DNA of 64,000 nucleotides from Anarhynchus alexandrinus (taxonomy: Eukaryota > Chordata > Aves > Charadriiformes > Charadriidae): positions 7,437,178-7,501,177 of the forward strand of contig VUYV01000015.1 of the NCBI GenBank assembly GCA_008711295.1, written 5' to 3'. This document shows, piece by piece, positions 1 to 11,430 of this stretch. Below the pieces are notes generated by a model. It did no database searches. It was not told where the DNA came from and was given only the letters and a program-made list of their open reading frames with translations. The first letter of the stretch is position 1; every line of letters begins with the position of its first letter. Position numbers and translations under genes: made by a program.

Positions 1-881
1 TACCCATTTGCTCTCTGATCTGATCTGCTCCAAGAGCCTCAGGACTTGGGTAAAGGAGTGAGCTAAACGTAGAATTTCAGCCCAGCTTCTGTGTTGCTTT
101 GGGGATGGATTTTAGCCATTTCTTTGGTAATTTTTGTAATAAATGCTTTATTTTCGTTTAAAAAGTAAAGGCGGAAAGGATAGCATTTCCCCAGTGGGAG
201 AGACTTCATGCAATTTTAAAAATGTGCATTATTTAATCCAATAGGCATTAAGATGCCTTGAGCTGTTAACACCTGTTGTGGAAATCCATAATACACAGGC
301 TTAAAAAACCAACAACCCTGAGAGACCCATAAAGGTTCCTGCAGAGCTGTCGTCGCCTCTTGTGTCAATGAGTACTTAAGGACCCTGAAATCTGCGGCTG
401 AACTCACTTACTGAGCACGTGCTTTCTCTTTAGCTCCAAAAAAAAAAAAAAAAAAGATTCCTTAGGATAATTTCATTGAAAAAAAATAAGAATAATGAAT
501 ATGAAACACCAGTGAACTGCATTTCTTACACAAACCTCTCATGCATTTTTCATAAGTTTCCCCACCCAGACGCCTAAATGCACCGGCTTATAGTCTACGT
601 TACTACCTTGTAAAACTCCGTGTAAAACTCCAGCCAACATCTTTTTTTATGCTTTGACGCACTGTCCTTTGACAGCGTTTCTCAAACCCAGGCAGCCTGC
701 TCTCAGCTGGGGAGGTCACATTTGTCTGCTCCAAAAGTAGACCAAAAAATGAGATTCCCGATAGGAAATGCAAGGGGAAAGCAAAATTCCCTGGGGAAGG
801 TGTGGAAGAAACTCTTCATGTGATATTACTTTAGCAAGACCTGTGCTCACTTTCTCTTCATAACCAATAGGAACTAGTTAT
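1..881. other. Non-coding sequence, no gene seen
   Basis: No exon-like frame or recognisable repeat is visible. An 18-base A run at 438-455 is the only simple repeat. The few short open frames are of chance length and match no family I recognise. Confidence 0.6.
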
Positions 882-944
882 GGTGTGAAGTCCTGGCTGG
901 GCTGAAGGCAGTGGAAGTTTTGCCATTGATTTAATGATGGGGAC
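882..944. repeat. Palindromic amniote relic repeat, copy 1
   Basis: The segment reads GTGAAGTCCTGG, a decayed middle, then GTTTTGCCATTGA and TTTAATG. I recognise this layout (a CCTGG box, imperfect inverted arms around a TTGACTTCAATGGG-like core) as one that recurs in turtle, crocodile and bird non-coding DNA. It is probably a remnant of a palindromic, MITE-like DNA transposon. The class is inference; the copy is strongly mutated. Confidence 0.4.
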
Positions 945-2953
945 CCTCTAATGGGACCACCTAAAATTTAGATAGCTGCCGACAGCAAAGGGCCAAGTGT
1001 CTGGTGCCATTTGAACCGCTCCAGGGTGGTGCTCCTTCGCCTGTCACCTACCCTGGTGACTCATGTCAGATTGTCCACCCCACGTGGATGATTCTCCCAT
1101 CCTAGGGTGTGTACCTGGCACCACACATGCCTTTTAGACAGCTGAATCAAGCCCAAGGTGCCTGGGTTACATCTGTGTTGAGGGACTTTTTTGTGGTGAT
1201 GTATCCAGGCAGGTAATGTGAGCCATAGTTGATGGACGTGTTATCTTCATTGCCTATACACAGCGTTTAGATAATGCACATAGATGGAGAGGTGTCTTGC
1301 TCTTGTGGCTGGACACACATTGGTGTTCGCATGTGCTTTGGGGTCCCAGCTCACAGCAGAGCTGATGGAGATTGAGGTGGTACCAGCAATTGATCTGGTT
1401 GCCAAAACATACATGTCTACTGCCATGTGAGATGTCCAGGACCATCTAGGGTATCACATATGAGAAGATTGTGAGTGAGCAGTGCCCTTCTGGAGCAAGA
1501 GCTAAGGCCTGGTGAGATGGCCAGGGCCCCCTCTCATGTAGCTGGACACTTGCGTTGAGGCAGCTGGATGGAGTCCCATATATCTGCATGGGGAGCCAAG
1601 TCCCACCCACTGAGCTACATGAGATGGGTCCCACCTTGTTGCAGGGTAAGACAAATCCTGTAGCTGCAGGAGAGTTTTATCATAGGGATAAATAGAAACT
1701 TTCCTACCTGTCTTTATTAACTAAATAATTTTATAATCAGTCTGCAGCACTCGAGCCATTTCAGCAGCAGGCATAGACATCTCCAAGGAAGGCATAGAAT
1801 AACAAGATTGTTTATTCGTGGATCTTAGGAACTTTTTCACTGTGACTGTCTCCCATGGTGGACTCCTTGGGGACAAGTGAGATTTTCAGCAGTTTCATGA
1901 AATCTTACTTAATAGTCTGCCAATGTTTAGATGAGGAGCACAATAGTCAGGAGGACAGGAGACACCATCCAGAAGAAAGTCAAAGGCAAAGGTGCCATTG
2001 ATATGAGGAGGGCTCCGGTCAGGCTCAGACTGGGAGCTTGTACTGGTTGCCTGGCACATGATCCAGGGAGACTAGCCCAGTTAAAGTTTTGAAATCAGAG
2101 ATTTTTCACATCAGAACATGTTAGATACTTTTTCAACATTTTTATTGATTTTTGGGCAACGCAGCAAGGCACAGATTAAGTACCATGTAGTTTTGCTTGA
2201 GTTTTACAGCTTTGCACTTAGGTGGTTACACCTTTCTTGAAAAGATCTCATAGCATTTACAGAATAAGGCTTTTGGCTTGGCCAAACAATTAGACAGGAC
2301 CTTTTCTCCCAGGTATATCTTCAAGTAAAGCCGCTCAAAATTATTCAGACAGAAATTTTGAGGTTGAAAACGTAGCAGTTACTTCTATTCTGTAAACCAC
2401 ACGTAACTATTATTTTTTGATCAATGTTACTTTAATTGAGAAAGGTATAATTTTTCTTATAATAAGAACAGAGGCTCTTGTTTCCTGATTTTGATAAATT
2501 TCAATGAATTGCTTTGGGAAACATTTCAGTGACAAATGTTGGAATAATGCAAGGACAACTGAATCTATTTCAAAACCTGTGGAATTAAAGAAAAGTGAAA
2601 TTTTGATATTTTTAACAAAAATGCTGCTTTTCTCTGAAGACTGTAAAAACAAACATTTTCCCGGGTACATGAGGAACACACGGAGTAATCCTACTCAGCC
2701 AGAGCAGTGACTCTTTACATTTGCTTCTGAGATCCATCATGAAACTACATCTTGCTTTGGAACAACAAAAAAAGGAGAAATTTCAAAGCTGTGTTTCTGG
2801 CATTCCAACCCCCCAGATTTTCCTCTCAATTAGGTGCTTTAGACCAGCATAATTTCATTGGGTTCTGTTGTCGCTTCTGATTGATAATCATGGGGTTGAG
2901 ATTAAATCTTCAATGAGCAGCCGTGTTTTCTCCATACCGCGTACCTTGGGGTA
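945..2953. other. Non-coding sequence, no gene seen
   Basis: No host exon, RNA gene or known repeat is recognisable. Short overlapping frames near 1254-1634 and 2410-2710 lie on opposite strands, have no family resemblance and are consistent with chance. An old, unrecognisable repeat at about 1200-1640 cannot be excluded. Confidence 0.55.
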
Positions 2954-3500
2954 AATCATAGAAACATAGAATGGTTTAGGTTGGAAAGGACCTTGAAGAT
3001 CATCCAGTTCCAACCCCCCTGCCATAGGCAGGGACACCTCCCACTAGACCAGGCTGCCCAAGGCCACGTCCAGCCTGGCCTTGAACACCTCCAGGGATGG
3101 GGCCTCCACAACCTCTCTGGGCAACCTGTGCCAGTGCCTCACCACCCTCAAAGTGAAAAACTTCTTCCTAATGTTCAGTCTAAACCTGCCCTCTTCCAGT
3201 TTGAAGCCATCCCCCCTTGTCCTATCACTCCATGCCCTAGTAAAAAGTCCTTCCCCAGCTCTCCTGTAGGCCCCCTTTAGGGACTGGAAGGCTGCAATAA
3301 GATCTCCCCGGAGCCTTCTCTTCTCCAGGCTGAACAGCCCCAACTGTCTCAGCCTCTCCTCATAGGAGAGGTGCTCCAGCCCTCGGGTCATATTTGTGGC
3401 CCTCTTCTGGACATGCTCCAACAGGTCCATGCCCTTCTGCTGTTGGTGGCCCCAGAGCTGGATGCAGTACTCCAGGTGGGGTCTCACGAGAGTGGAGTAG
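2954..3500 (-). mobile_element. CR1 LINE, 5'-truncated, antisense (subfamily A)
   Basis: The left end carries the complement of the CR1 3' tail (ATAGAA repeats) followed by GGTTTAGGTTGGAAAGGACC, the classic CR1 3' UTR. On the minus strand the protein frame is open for the whole CR1 part. It encodes the C-terminus of ORF2, downstream of the reverse transcriptase core, with blocks [28 protein letters not shown] and [12 protein letters not shown]. The element stops abruptly at about 3500, the usual 5' truncation left by target-primed reverse transcription. The open frame runs on to 3814, but that part is flanking sequence. The 3' UTR has the 'ACGTGGCCTTGGGC' diagnostic block shared with the copies at 36677 and 51935. 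It cannot move on its own. Confidence 0.96.
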
Positions 3501-5394
3501 AAATCCATGGCTTGCTGCCCTAACTCTTCCTCATTAAATGAGGTCAGCAGTTCATGACTTAGGCTGCACAAGGAAGTGACAATCCTAGGTATTTTTTTCT
3601 GTGGGGAATGCAGTAACCCCAATGAGAGGAAATCCTCATGGCCATCCTTGCACCTACGGTGGCAAAAGGCACAACTGGGTGGAAAGAACTCAAAGAACAG
3701 AGCAGTTTTGGGAAGATCCCTAAATAGATGTTTATTTTTAACGCTTACACCCAAGCCTGGAAGATCCTGTTCTTTCTGCAGGAGTCGCGTATTAGTGCTC
3801 CAGCTGAGGAACATGCATTAACAACTCTTAGTCTCTTGTACTGAGCATTATGTGTCATCTTTGAAGTCAGATTAATGGAGATTAGTGGTACCACTTAAGA
3901 GTTTAAACGTCATACTGACCCAAATTGGTTGTGCAGGCCCCAATGTATAATGTTGCACATGCAGGGCTCTTAATGTCCAGAAAGTGATTTCACTAATTGT
4001 TTCGGAGAAGAAAGCTTGCGTTACTTTCTGCTCTAATCCTAAGGTAACTCCCCCCCCCTTCACATCCACTGTCAAACACATCTGGTTATCCATCTATATA
4101 AGCATCCATTTAATAATCAAAGATAATTTTGTTTTAGCTCCAGTTGGCCGGTCTGCTCGCCTTCCATGGCGCGAACGCAGAGTGATTTCATTCAGATCTG
4201 TCAGAGGTCTGCTCCAGTTCTCACTGGGAGTGACACTGGACTCAAGGAAAACACGCAAAAAATAAACAGGCAAAGCACTGCAGAAACTGCTGCACTGTAC
4301 TAAAACAAATGGTTTTAATTATTTTAAATGAGTTGTCTTGGCATAAGCCATGCAGAGTCTAAAAACAGAGGAAGCAAAAATATTCTTGTTTAAGACTACA
4401 GAAATGGAATTGATCCTAATAACTCAAGTTTATTTTTGTGCAATAATTAAAGAAAACCTCTTGCATTTCTCTGGCTGTGTGACCAAAACCAATTTGGAAA
4501 CACACTGAACTTTTCAAGAAATCATTCACTTAGTTGGATTTGGTCCTGATGCTATAAAAAATACAAAAGAATAAAAGAAAAGCACTTTCCCAGTGTTGCT
4601 TTTAGCAGTTCCCACGGGACGGTCTACTGATGTCAGCTGGTTTTGGATGGAGCGCTGAGAATAAACTCTCATTTCCTTGTTGTTGGGCCCAGCAGCCCTT
4701 GGCTGGCTTGTAGTCTTTGTTCTACCTCAAGGATCTGCAGAAACGTCTGGGACCGAGATCCAATTAATACCCATGTTTCAATGAAGCAGTTGTCCTGATG
4801 TATGTGACCCACTTCTCCATCCAGTCAGTGGAGGGCCACAGATGTCTTTGAAGGAGATTGAGCACCGGAGTTAGGCAGACAGGGTCTGCTTTGCTTGGCT
4901 TTCAAGAGCACCTGCCCCTCTCCACTAGGCAGAAGAGGAATTTATGTGCTTATTTTAAGAGGACTCCCCCTTCCCTAAATAATGAAGATGGAGATATCTG
5001 AGTTAGGCAGACTAAATCACCGAAGTGACATGTCTTCTGGCTCTGCTGAAGAGCAGCAAGTGTCAGGGTGCCATGGTTTACTGTCTCCTCCCGGTGACTG
5101 GCCAGATGTGTGCTCTACTTGAAATTAAATTAACCTAAGTCCAGGAGACAAATTCCCACCTCTCTCCGGAACTGCTCAGGCAGCACTTATAACAGCTTAC
5201 GTCCGTCTCGCCAATAACACGTTAGAGACACTACGCTTCCAACACCATCTCAGCGAGGAGAGCGCTACCTATTAACCACCACCCCTTCCTGCAGCACCTG
5301 GGTTTCTCCCGTGGGGTTTCTTCGTCGAAACACTGACCCATCCTGACCCTGTTTAGCTATCGAGATCTGACAAGATCACAGCCTGAGGTGGTAT
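3501..5394. other. Non-coding sequence, no gene seen
   Basis: No coding exon or repeat is recognisable. Scattered CpGs occur at 4145-4180 and 5190-5330, with no coding frame attached. AT-rich sequence around 4300-4600 contains no clear motif cluster. Confidence 0.55.
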
Positions 5395-5590
5395 GGCTGA
5401 ATTTACATGTGCTTAACAAATTGCCTGTTCACTCAATTACATTTTATTTAATCATCTGTAATCATATAAATTATGCCTGATGGTAGTAAATGTTCGTGTC
5501 AGTTCCTAATTACAGATTGATTAATTGACTGTGGTGATTTGTATTACTTATATAAGAATATATGAAGATGATGATAAATTATGACTAGTG
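5395..5590. promoter_or_regulatory. Candidate conserved non-coding element (AT-rich, TAAT cores)
   Basis: A run of about 190 bp is dense in homeodomain-type cores: CAATTA, TTAATCA, TAATCAT, AATTACAG, GATTAATTGA. It lacks low complexity and has no open frame. This texture is typical of vertebrate developmental enhancers. No alignment was available, so the call is inference from motif content only. Confidence 0.33.
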
Positions 5591-6410
5591 TGCAACGTTT
5601 CATATGAAACATTGCCAGAACTGGGGGAAACTTTTCTCTCTTTGACACTTACGTTCAGTTTATCAGAGATGTTTTGCATTATCCCATGCCCCAAATGGGG
5701 ACACTGTCACTATATTAAAAAAAAAGACAAAGAAAGGAGAAACATGGTGTGCGTTGCTTTGTGCCTCAGATGAAGCTTCAAGCAAATAAAAAGCTCTTGA
5801 AAGATTTCCAGCCATCAAGAATTTGCCTGTGGCTTTCTGCTCACTTCAGTATTGATCCGGACTGCTCACCAGCTCAGATTTTAGTACGAAAGTCAAGAAA
5901 GTGGGAAAAAATATTGTGCTGATTTGGTTTGGATGGGACAGGCCCTCTTGTTCAGCTTGGTCACGCTGCTGTCCTGACAACTGCTTCGAGTTTGGAGGAC
6001 TGCTGGTATAAGCCCAGACTTGCTATTAAGGAGGAATAGTCTTTGCTGAAGAACATCTACTTTCTCAGAGAAATGCTGGGCAGATGAATGATTCGTTAAG
6101 AGCTGTGACCTTTGGGGAGACCCTGCATTGTCTTAACACTTCCAAGTTCATTTCTTAAACAGAAAGAAACCGAGCCACACAGAGGATCTCACCAATCCCG
6201 CACTTATTTTTCCCCAAATGGCAACACATATGAAGTCTAGGCCAGGTGAATACTCAAGTTTTCCAAGCATTCCCCATCTCCATGATGATTCTGAGCGCAT
6301 CCTGTCCTGTGGCTGTTTGCAGTCCTGGTTCAGAGATTTTTGGCTTGTTGTCTCTCTGTTGAAAATAATCTTGTCTTCTTTTTTTTTTTTAAATGTTATT
6401 TATTTAATCT
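5591..6410. other. Non-coding sequence, no gene seen
   Basis: There are no recognisable exons or repeats. A T run at 6380-6390 and AT-rich sequence immediately precede the CR1 copy that starts at about 6411. Confidence 0.55.
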
Positions 6411-7143
6411 CCAGCACAAACCCAGGCTGGGCAGAGAATGGATGGAGAGCAGCTCAAAGGAGAAGGACCTGGGAATGTTGGGTGATGAGAAGCTCACCAT
6501 GAGCCGGCAATGTGCGACTGTAGCCCAGAAAGCCCCCCGCATCCCGGGCTGCATCCCCAGCAGCGTGGCCAGCAGGGCGAGGGAGGGGATTCTGCCCCTC
6601 TGCTGCGCTCTGCTTTGGGGAGACCCCCCTGCAGTGCTGCCTCCCGCTCTGGAGTCCCAACAGCAGAAGGACATGGACCTGTTGGAGCTGGGCCAGAGGA
6701 GGCCACAAAGACAATCAGAGGGCTGGAGCACCTCTGCTATGAGGACAGGATGAGAGTTGGGGCTGTTCAGCCTGGAGAAGAGAAGGCTCCGGGGAGACCT
6801 TATTGCAGCCTTCCAGTACCTAAAGGGGGCTTATAAGAAAGACTGAGAGGCACTTTTTACCAAGGCCTGGAGTGACAGGACAAGGGGCAATTTTCAGTTT
6901 TAAACTGAAAAAGAGTAGATTTAGGACATAAGGAAGAAATTCTCTCCTGTGGGGGTGGTGAGCCCCTGGCGCAGGTTGCCCAGAGAAGCTGTGGCTGCCC
7001 CATCCCTGGAGGTGTTCAAGGCCAGGTTGGACAGGGCTTGGAGCACCCTGGGCTGGTGGGAGGTGTCCCTGCCCATGGCAGGAGGGTGGGGCTGGATGAT
7101 CCTTAAAGTCCTTTCCGACCTAAACCATTCTATGATTTTATGA
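6411..7143 (+). mobile_element. CR1 LINE, 5'-truncated, frameshifted (subfamily B)
   Basis: This is the longest CR1 copy in the window. It opens in the ORF2 region (CAGGCTGGGCAGAGAATGG), passes through the 'MSRQCATVAQKA' block and ends in CTAAACCATTCTATGATTTTATG. The ORF2 frame is broken: one frame covers 6411-6753, another continues with GLEHLCYEDRM up to 6836, and the C-terminal [19 protein letters not shown] lies in a third at about 6968-7040. The 3' part has the GGGCTTGGAGCA block of subfamily B. A TTTA-rich stretch follows the tail. A mutation inside the copy has made a 10-bp-arm palindrome at 6891-6911. It is a dead copy. Confidence 0.96.
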
Positions 7144-10100
7144 TTTATTTATTTATTTTTAGAATGGGAGCAATTAAAAATTTTCTGGGTTTGCAAGGAA
7201 CCAGGAAAGGGGAACCTGGTGTGGTTTCCCACATATTCATACATGGGATTCACTGGCTTAGTGTTTCACTGTCAAGAGAATACCATGAAAGCCTCCCAAT
7301 CACAGAAGTTGTCCCTTCTCCCCATCATGGTCTTACGATTTGGGTTCTCTCCTAAGAGAGCTGTTACCCTACTAACTATCTCAGAATACTCATTTTTTCC
7401 ATGTGTTCCTCACAGCAAATCCCTTCTGTGACCAGGAAAGTCTGGGCATCTGGTTTTGGGTTGGGCTTTGGCTAGGGTGGAAGGTGATGAAGGTTGGACA
7501 CTGCAATGCTCACGAGAACAGGATTGCCTGCTATGAACGACTCTTGCAGGACTTTCTGGAAATCTCCTACACTGAAGCCATTTGCATTTTTCATGACCAT
7601 ATCAGTCATGAATGCACTCAGGTTTTAATTCTCGGTCATTTTCAGAAGATACCAGAAGTTTTTTAACTTGTCTGTCAGCACTGCCACTCTGTTTCTGTTA
7701 ATGCAGTTCTCAAGGTCACCTGACTCCTCCTGCAGAGCATGTCAGTCCTTCCCAAAATGATGTCTTTTGAGTTTTTTGGAAACATCATTAGAAAATGTCT
7801 ACTTTTTGTACCAAGGTCACTCACAGACATTTTAAACATGACTACTGAAAAAAACATCCCTGAGGAGCTCTACTAACAAACTATCCCCAGTCCAGCACTT
7901 CTGTGACTGGAGACTCTTATTTCCCCTACAGGTAAACACCTTACAATTTTCATTCTAAGCCCCAGTTTTTCCAACTTCACTAATCCAGCTAATCCCTCTC
8001 TGAAGCAAGGATAAGTGACACCTATTTCATTTCCTTTTCTAAAAGTTAGGTCTCTTATCAAAAGAATATGCTAAACACAAGTGACACTGTCTATCTTTGG
8101 AAACCCCAAGTTATATTTAAGAACATAGCACTACATCTGCAGCCATTCTTCCCTCCAAATTTTGTTCTGGTTTTGTCGCCTTAGTGAGGTTAAAGCACTT
8201 TTTTATCTGTAAAATTAAAGATCTAATTTACTTTTCCACCACTTTATATCTGGGATGGAGATTCTCCAGTGCCTTCACCTAGACTACATTAAGCTCTCCA
8301 TCATTTTCTTACATCTCGGAGGTGGTAATTTCCATTTTTTCTGCCTTCTTCCTCCGTGTCCAGCCTGCCTGTGCTGCCACGCTCAGCTGCACCCCCCTTC
8401 CTGAATGCTGAACCAAGGTATAAGGTTGGATGTTGGGAAGCAAAACCAGTGTTTGACAGTCATCTGATAAGAAGATTTTCTTTAAAAATGTCTCCACTCC
8501 CCTGTGTCCTCCAGGAGCCCACGTACACCACCTTGCAATGGTCTTCCCCAATGTTTTGCCAAAGTGGGTGCCTATCCTTAGATCCACAGGATGGGTGACC
8601 ACCTTTTGGCCATTGCCTATTCAGGGAACCCTTCTCTGAGCTGTACTGTGATGATCTGTGAGAGCTCAACTCTTGGGAGAAACATCCAGATAATTCCCCT
8701 TCTAAGGTCCTCTCCAAGAGGAGGCTCTGACCAATCCACAAAGGGTAAGAGTGGGAAGCCACCCCAAAACCCCAATTCCTGAGAGACTAACAACTTCAAT
8801 GACTTCTTGTTCTCCTTATACTTGATAAATCTAGCAATTTTGGTTAATATTAATAGCATGATGAAAGCAGCCTGTTTCTTACACCAGAATTTTGTCCTCT
8901 AAAACGAACATGTTATTGGTTCAAACAGAGTAGGTAACAAAAATCAGTTACCCAGAGGGTAAGCCTTTTAGGTGGATCTATCTGCTTGTCTTCCACTCTG
9001 TCTGTCCATCTGCTGTCAGTATTAAACCACCCTGGACAGGTGTGTGAGATCATATTTTTTACTCAGGATGTGTCTCAGCATCCCCCTGTTTTGACAGGAG
9101 AAGATCTCTCTCCAAGGATGGGTGCTCCTGCAGCTTGGGCTTCCCTTTCCCTCGAGTCCCTGAAAGAGGCTGGGCAGCACAGGAAGTATTTTAGCAGATG
9201 ACACCATCATGATTTCCCTCCCAAAAGCACAAATTCTCTTGGGTGTTTTTGCTATTTGCTTCCCTTTCCCTCTTACAACACTGTGGCTTTTTCTCAGGTG
9301 CCTTCAACCCCCCTGCAGAGACGGTCCTGGTGGACATCTGCATCTCACCGGGACCTCTTGTTGCAAAGCAGAAGCCCTCATTCTGCTACCCACATGAATG
9401 TGATCATGGATAAATTACTTACCCATCAACGTCTTGGCTTCCCTACCAGATAAATCGGTACAAAACCGATTACGTAGTGGTGTCTATTTAGCTAATGCTT
9501 ATAAAGAGCCAGGGGACCCGGGCATGCAGTGTGCAATAGAAATACCTACCATGTTGCTGTTGCTAACGTGGTCACTTACATTCCGGTGTGTAAATAAATA
9601 TTGAAGGGGAAAAGCCTTTGGGATGACCAGGGAACTCGCAAATGCTGGAAATGTCTCATCCATTTATGGTGGTTTGAATTTCTAAGATGGAGTGTGAGCA
9701 GAGTTGTTCTGTTTTTTTTTTCACTTAGGTCTTTAGGCTTATGGTTTTATTTTCAGGATTGACTGTGTGCTCGTTGGGACAGAGAGCATCTTTTTGCTCC
9801 GTGCTTCTGCCCTGCAGCCCATCCCAGATGTTGCCACTGGAGAAAGGGCCCGGAAGGGACTGGGAGACTCCTCCACTCACCCATCCACCTCACCATCCAT
9901 TCACCTCTCAGTTCATCTGTCCGCTCACATGGAACAAACTGAATCAAACTAAAAAAAAAAAAAACCAAACCAAATTTCCCACTGGCTTTGGGTCTCCTCA
10001 GCTCAGAAACTGCCAACAGACTTGCCATAATTAGCTCCTTTTACAAGTTTAACAGCATCCCACCCTTCTTTTTTTGACGGTCCTCTAATGCTTTGCATGA

Positions 10101-10539
10101 ACAGGGCAGAAAATGCTACCCAGCAGCTCAGTAGACATTTCCATAACCAGCTGTTTTAAATCATGACAATTGTTTTTACAAAACTAATCTGTGCAGGCAA
10201 ACAAGTAGATGAACTTTTTAAAAATGCAGGAGATCTGTAGCCGATGCGTTAGTATCGGTTAATTCTCATAAAAGGTCATTAATGGTGTGTACAGAGAAGG
10301 GGAGGACTGGGCGGGCTGGGTTGGAGAGAGACGGTATCCGCATGACTGATGTGCAACGCTCAGGGGTCAGCGCATTACAAAATGATTCTCTTCAATTATT
10401 TACATCCCTCCGTCTATTGCATGGCGGGCTTGGGCCTGCTGCAAGGAGTTTCTGCTGCCCTCACGCTACTCCGCAGGGTTTTTCCTTTTCCCCAGGAATG
10501 GCATTCATTTAAATAAAAATTGTCTGGCGCAATCCTGTC
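7144..10539. other. Non-coding sequence, no gene seen
   Basis: About 3.4 kb contain no recognisable exon, RNA gene or named repeat. A perfect octamer motif ATTTGCAT lies at 7580-7587. Short A and T runs occur near 9710 and 9950. Frames such as those at 8309-8602 and 9741-10034 overlap on both strands and have no family features. Confidence 0.55.
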
Positions 10540-10725
10540 CCATTTCCCGTGACTGATGAAAATTCGGAGAGGAGCGTGGGTGGTACCACCGCTGTGGCTC
10601 AGCGTTGGGGAGCCTCATGCTTCCTGGCGTCGCAACCGGTGCGCGTAAATCCTGCGAGTCCATCCCGTACGAGCCCCTGGAGAGGAGATCCCACGGTGCG
10701 GTATAAAAATGAGGCTGGGAAGAAA
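10540..10725 (+). promoter_or_regulatory. CpG-dense patch followed by TATA-like box
   Basis: A short patch, densest around 10627-10700, is unusually rich in CpG for its surroundings (GCGTCGCAACCGG, TGCGCGTAAATCC, CCCGTACGAG). It is followed directly by TATAAAA at 10702-10708. This could be a small promoter, for example of a non-coding transcript, or the edge of the regulatory-looking block that follows. No open frame of known type starts downstream. Evidence is limited to composition and one motif. Confidence 0.25.
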
Positions 10726-10729
10726 GATT

Positions 10730-11160
10730 AAGGCTGCCGATTTCGTAACCGATGATCTATCCTTGTTATCATCATCAGCAGCAATGAAGAAGTTTAAATG
10801 CTTTGCTCTCCCTCTCCCCGTACCTCCAAACCTTCCGCAAAAAAAATCCAACTTAATTTTTTTTTTTTCTTTTTTGCTGATGGCAACAGCATCAGGCATG
10901 CTATATATCAGCCATGATATATAGCCTTACGAGCTGACTGTTGACAACTTATGGCTCTTTTGTCTGGGTTTGCCTACTTGGCTGTTTAATTACGTGAAGT
11001 GCCTGTTGTCTGTGCGACGGTCATACCGGCGGCTGCTGGAATTCATGGATGATGCTATGTTTACATCAGCCATCAAGCTGATATTCAAGCACATTAGCAT
11101 GACCGTAGTGCAAAACGTATGGTAGGTGGAGTTGCTATTGCAGTATGTTGGTTCATCTAC
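10730..11160. promoter_or_regulatory. Candidate conserved element with clustered inverted repeats
   Basis: The block carries three short perfect inverted repeats built from a shared ATCAGC/GCTGAT vocabulary: CTGATG/CATCAG (10877-10882 and 10890-10895), 11-bp arms around a 4-base loop (10900-10910 and 10915-10925), and ATCAGC/GCTGAT (11065-11070 and 11077-11082). The plus frame 10925-11122 is open for 66 codons without a start near its beginning; I do not recognise the peptide. It could be a regulatory element, a structured transcript or, less likely, an exon. Confidence 0.33.
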
Positions 11161-11430
11161 ATAAGCTAAATTAACCAGAATAATATTTCTTAGAATAAAA
11201 TACTTCTCTTCATGCTTTCAATAGTTTCTTGCATCCCTTTTTTATTCCTAATGTTGATGGAATTTAAATTATTGACCATAGCAATTATATTTTTGACGCA
11301 AATCGCAATTAATAGGGAGGACATTAGAGAGAAGAGTCCTGAGATTTTATGAGTATAGATTACTGTAAGGCTACATAATAAAATGAATACAGCGTGCATA
11401 AAAGTTCATTATAGCTGTAATAATCCTGTC
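11161..11430. promoter_or_regulatory. Candidate conserved non-coding element (AT-rich)
   Basis: Continuous with the hairpin module, this block is rich in TTAAATTATTGACC, GCAATTATA, GCAATTAATAGG and CTGTAATAATCC motifs, all homeodomain-like, with no simple repeat. Function is inferred from motif density only. Confidence 0.33.

Noticed and set aside
3044..3814. 256-codon minus-strand open frame as a host gene
   Set aside because: The part up to about 3500 is CR1 ORF2 C-terminus; the rest is read-through into flanking sequence.
6891..6911. Functional palindrome TTTTCAGTTT/AAACTGAAAA
   Set aside because: It lies inside the decayed CR1 copy, where a local change next to the normal TTTTAAACTG sequence explains it.
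10900..10925. microRNA precursor at the 11-bp hairpin
   Set aside because: Arms are too short; pairing fails almost immediately outside the perfect core.
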